Shown here piece by piece: positions 35,845 to 36,042 of a stretch of 36,042 nt of DNA. How positions within the stretch are numbered: the stretch's first letter is position 1; each line of letters begins with the position of its first letter. Location: contig NZ_CACMSM010000015.1 of the NCBI RefSeq assembly GCF_902616385.1, positions 1 through 36,042 on the forward strand, given 5' to 3'. The position numbers were made by a program, and so were the translations under genes. The notes under the pieces are model-generated. The model saw nothing but the letters and a program-made list of their open reading frames with translations, was not told the DNA's origin and made no database searches. The stretch is from an uncultured Prochlorococcus sp. (GTDB lineage Bacteria > Cyanobacteriota > Cyanobacteriia > PCC-6307 > Cyanobiaceae).

Positions 35845-36042
35845 GTGAAAGAAGTCTTTATTAGTTTTGCAGTTTTTGTCTTTTGTGTTTCATTAACTCT
35901 TTTCAGTCAATTTAATTCACCTCAAGTTGTTAGTGCTGCTGAATCAGAAACTCAGTCAGTTCAAGTAACACCTGTTGCAAAATCATCAAATGTCTCAAAT
36001 AATAATTTATTTGAACTAGACCCATCAGATCCAAATCCTATA
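35845..36042 (+). CDS. Secreted protein, 5' end only; possibly FKBP-type peptidyl-prolyl isomerase
   Basis: The first 66 codons of a gene that runs off the window. The start is GTG at 35845, with an in-frame TAA directly before it. Residues 1-32 are a signal peptide (KEVFISFAVFVFCVSLTLF, then VVSAAE), so the protein is exported. The mature part begins with a Ser/Thr/Gln-rich linker and LFELDPSDPNP. This layout resembles the start of picocyanobacterial FKBP-type isomerases encoded beside lnt, but the catalytic domain lies beyond the end, so the family is a guess from context. Confidence 0.55.
   Translation, partial: MKEVFISFAVFVFCVSLTLFSQFNSPQVVSAAESETQSVQVTPVAKSSNVSNNNLFELDPSDPNPI

Overview
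The window looks like chromosome from a high-light-adapted Prochlorococcus or a very close marine picocyanobacterium. The grounds are the very AT-rich sequence, the tight spacing of genes, and cyanobacterial hallmark proteins: an ARC6/Ftn2 division protein, DUF3611 and DUF3122 proteins, a TIGR03792 protein, ThiE with the cyanobacterial N-terminal extension, a CbiE-CbiT fused CobL, LexA next to ArgF, and a group 2 sigma factor. The organism is inferred from protein resemblance; no database search was possible.

Positions 1-6511 look like the edge of a cell-surface polysaccharide island. They hold a TylF-like methyltransferase, a zinc-ribbon class I methyltransferase, a tRNA-Ala(GGC), about 0.85 kb of mostly non-coding DNA on either side of that tRNA, an unrecognised membrane protein, and a Wza/Wzz-type export pair (wza then wzz, minus strand). 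In the non-coding DNA lies a short broken piece of a ManC-type sugar-nucleotide transferase (about 2680-2781). Gene decay and a tRNA beside surface-polysaccharide genes fit a region of gene turnover.

From 6620 to the end the content is core housekeeping. lexA (with two near-consensus LexA boxes directly upstream), argF and ftsH lie on the minus strand, followed by the cluster 83-aa protein / DUF3122 / ribD. cobL (plus) faces nadK and pheS (minus). surE (plus) overlaps a DUF3611 gene tail to tail. ribF-thiE-thiS form a plus-strand cofactor operon, followed by two small ORFs of 55 and 43 residues. The minus-strand cluster era / trmD-ispF / TIGR03792 / larB has zero or negative spacing, and trmD and ispF are one uninterrupted reading frame here. 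A 175-aa hypothetical gene (plus) meets a Bax-inhibitor-1-like gene at a clear bidirectional terminator. Upstream of the latter are phoH, rpsP, ffh and ftn2, all minus strand, a protein-targeting, translation and division cluster. pdhA (plus) ends one base from a group 2 sigma factor gene. Then come nnr (NAD(P)HX repair), mnmA (tRNA 2-thiolation), lnt (lipoprotein acylation) and the first 66 codons of a secreted protein, perhaps an FKBP-type isomerase.

The points most worth a second look are the TrmD-IspF fusion, the ManC remnant, the Wzz protein whose C-terminus looks like a tyrosine kinase domain without its nucleotide-binding residues, the paired LexA boxes, a candidate small RNA/terminator near the tRNA, and the unusual number of TTG and GTG starts that the sequence forces. 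I saw no CRISPR array, transposase, phage gene or new defence system.
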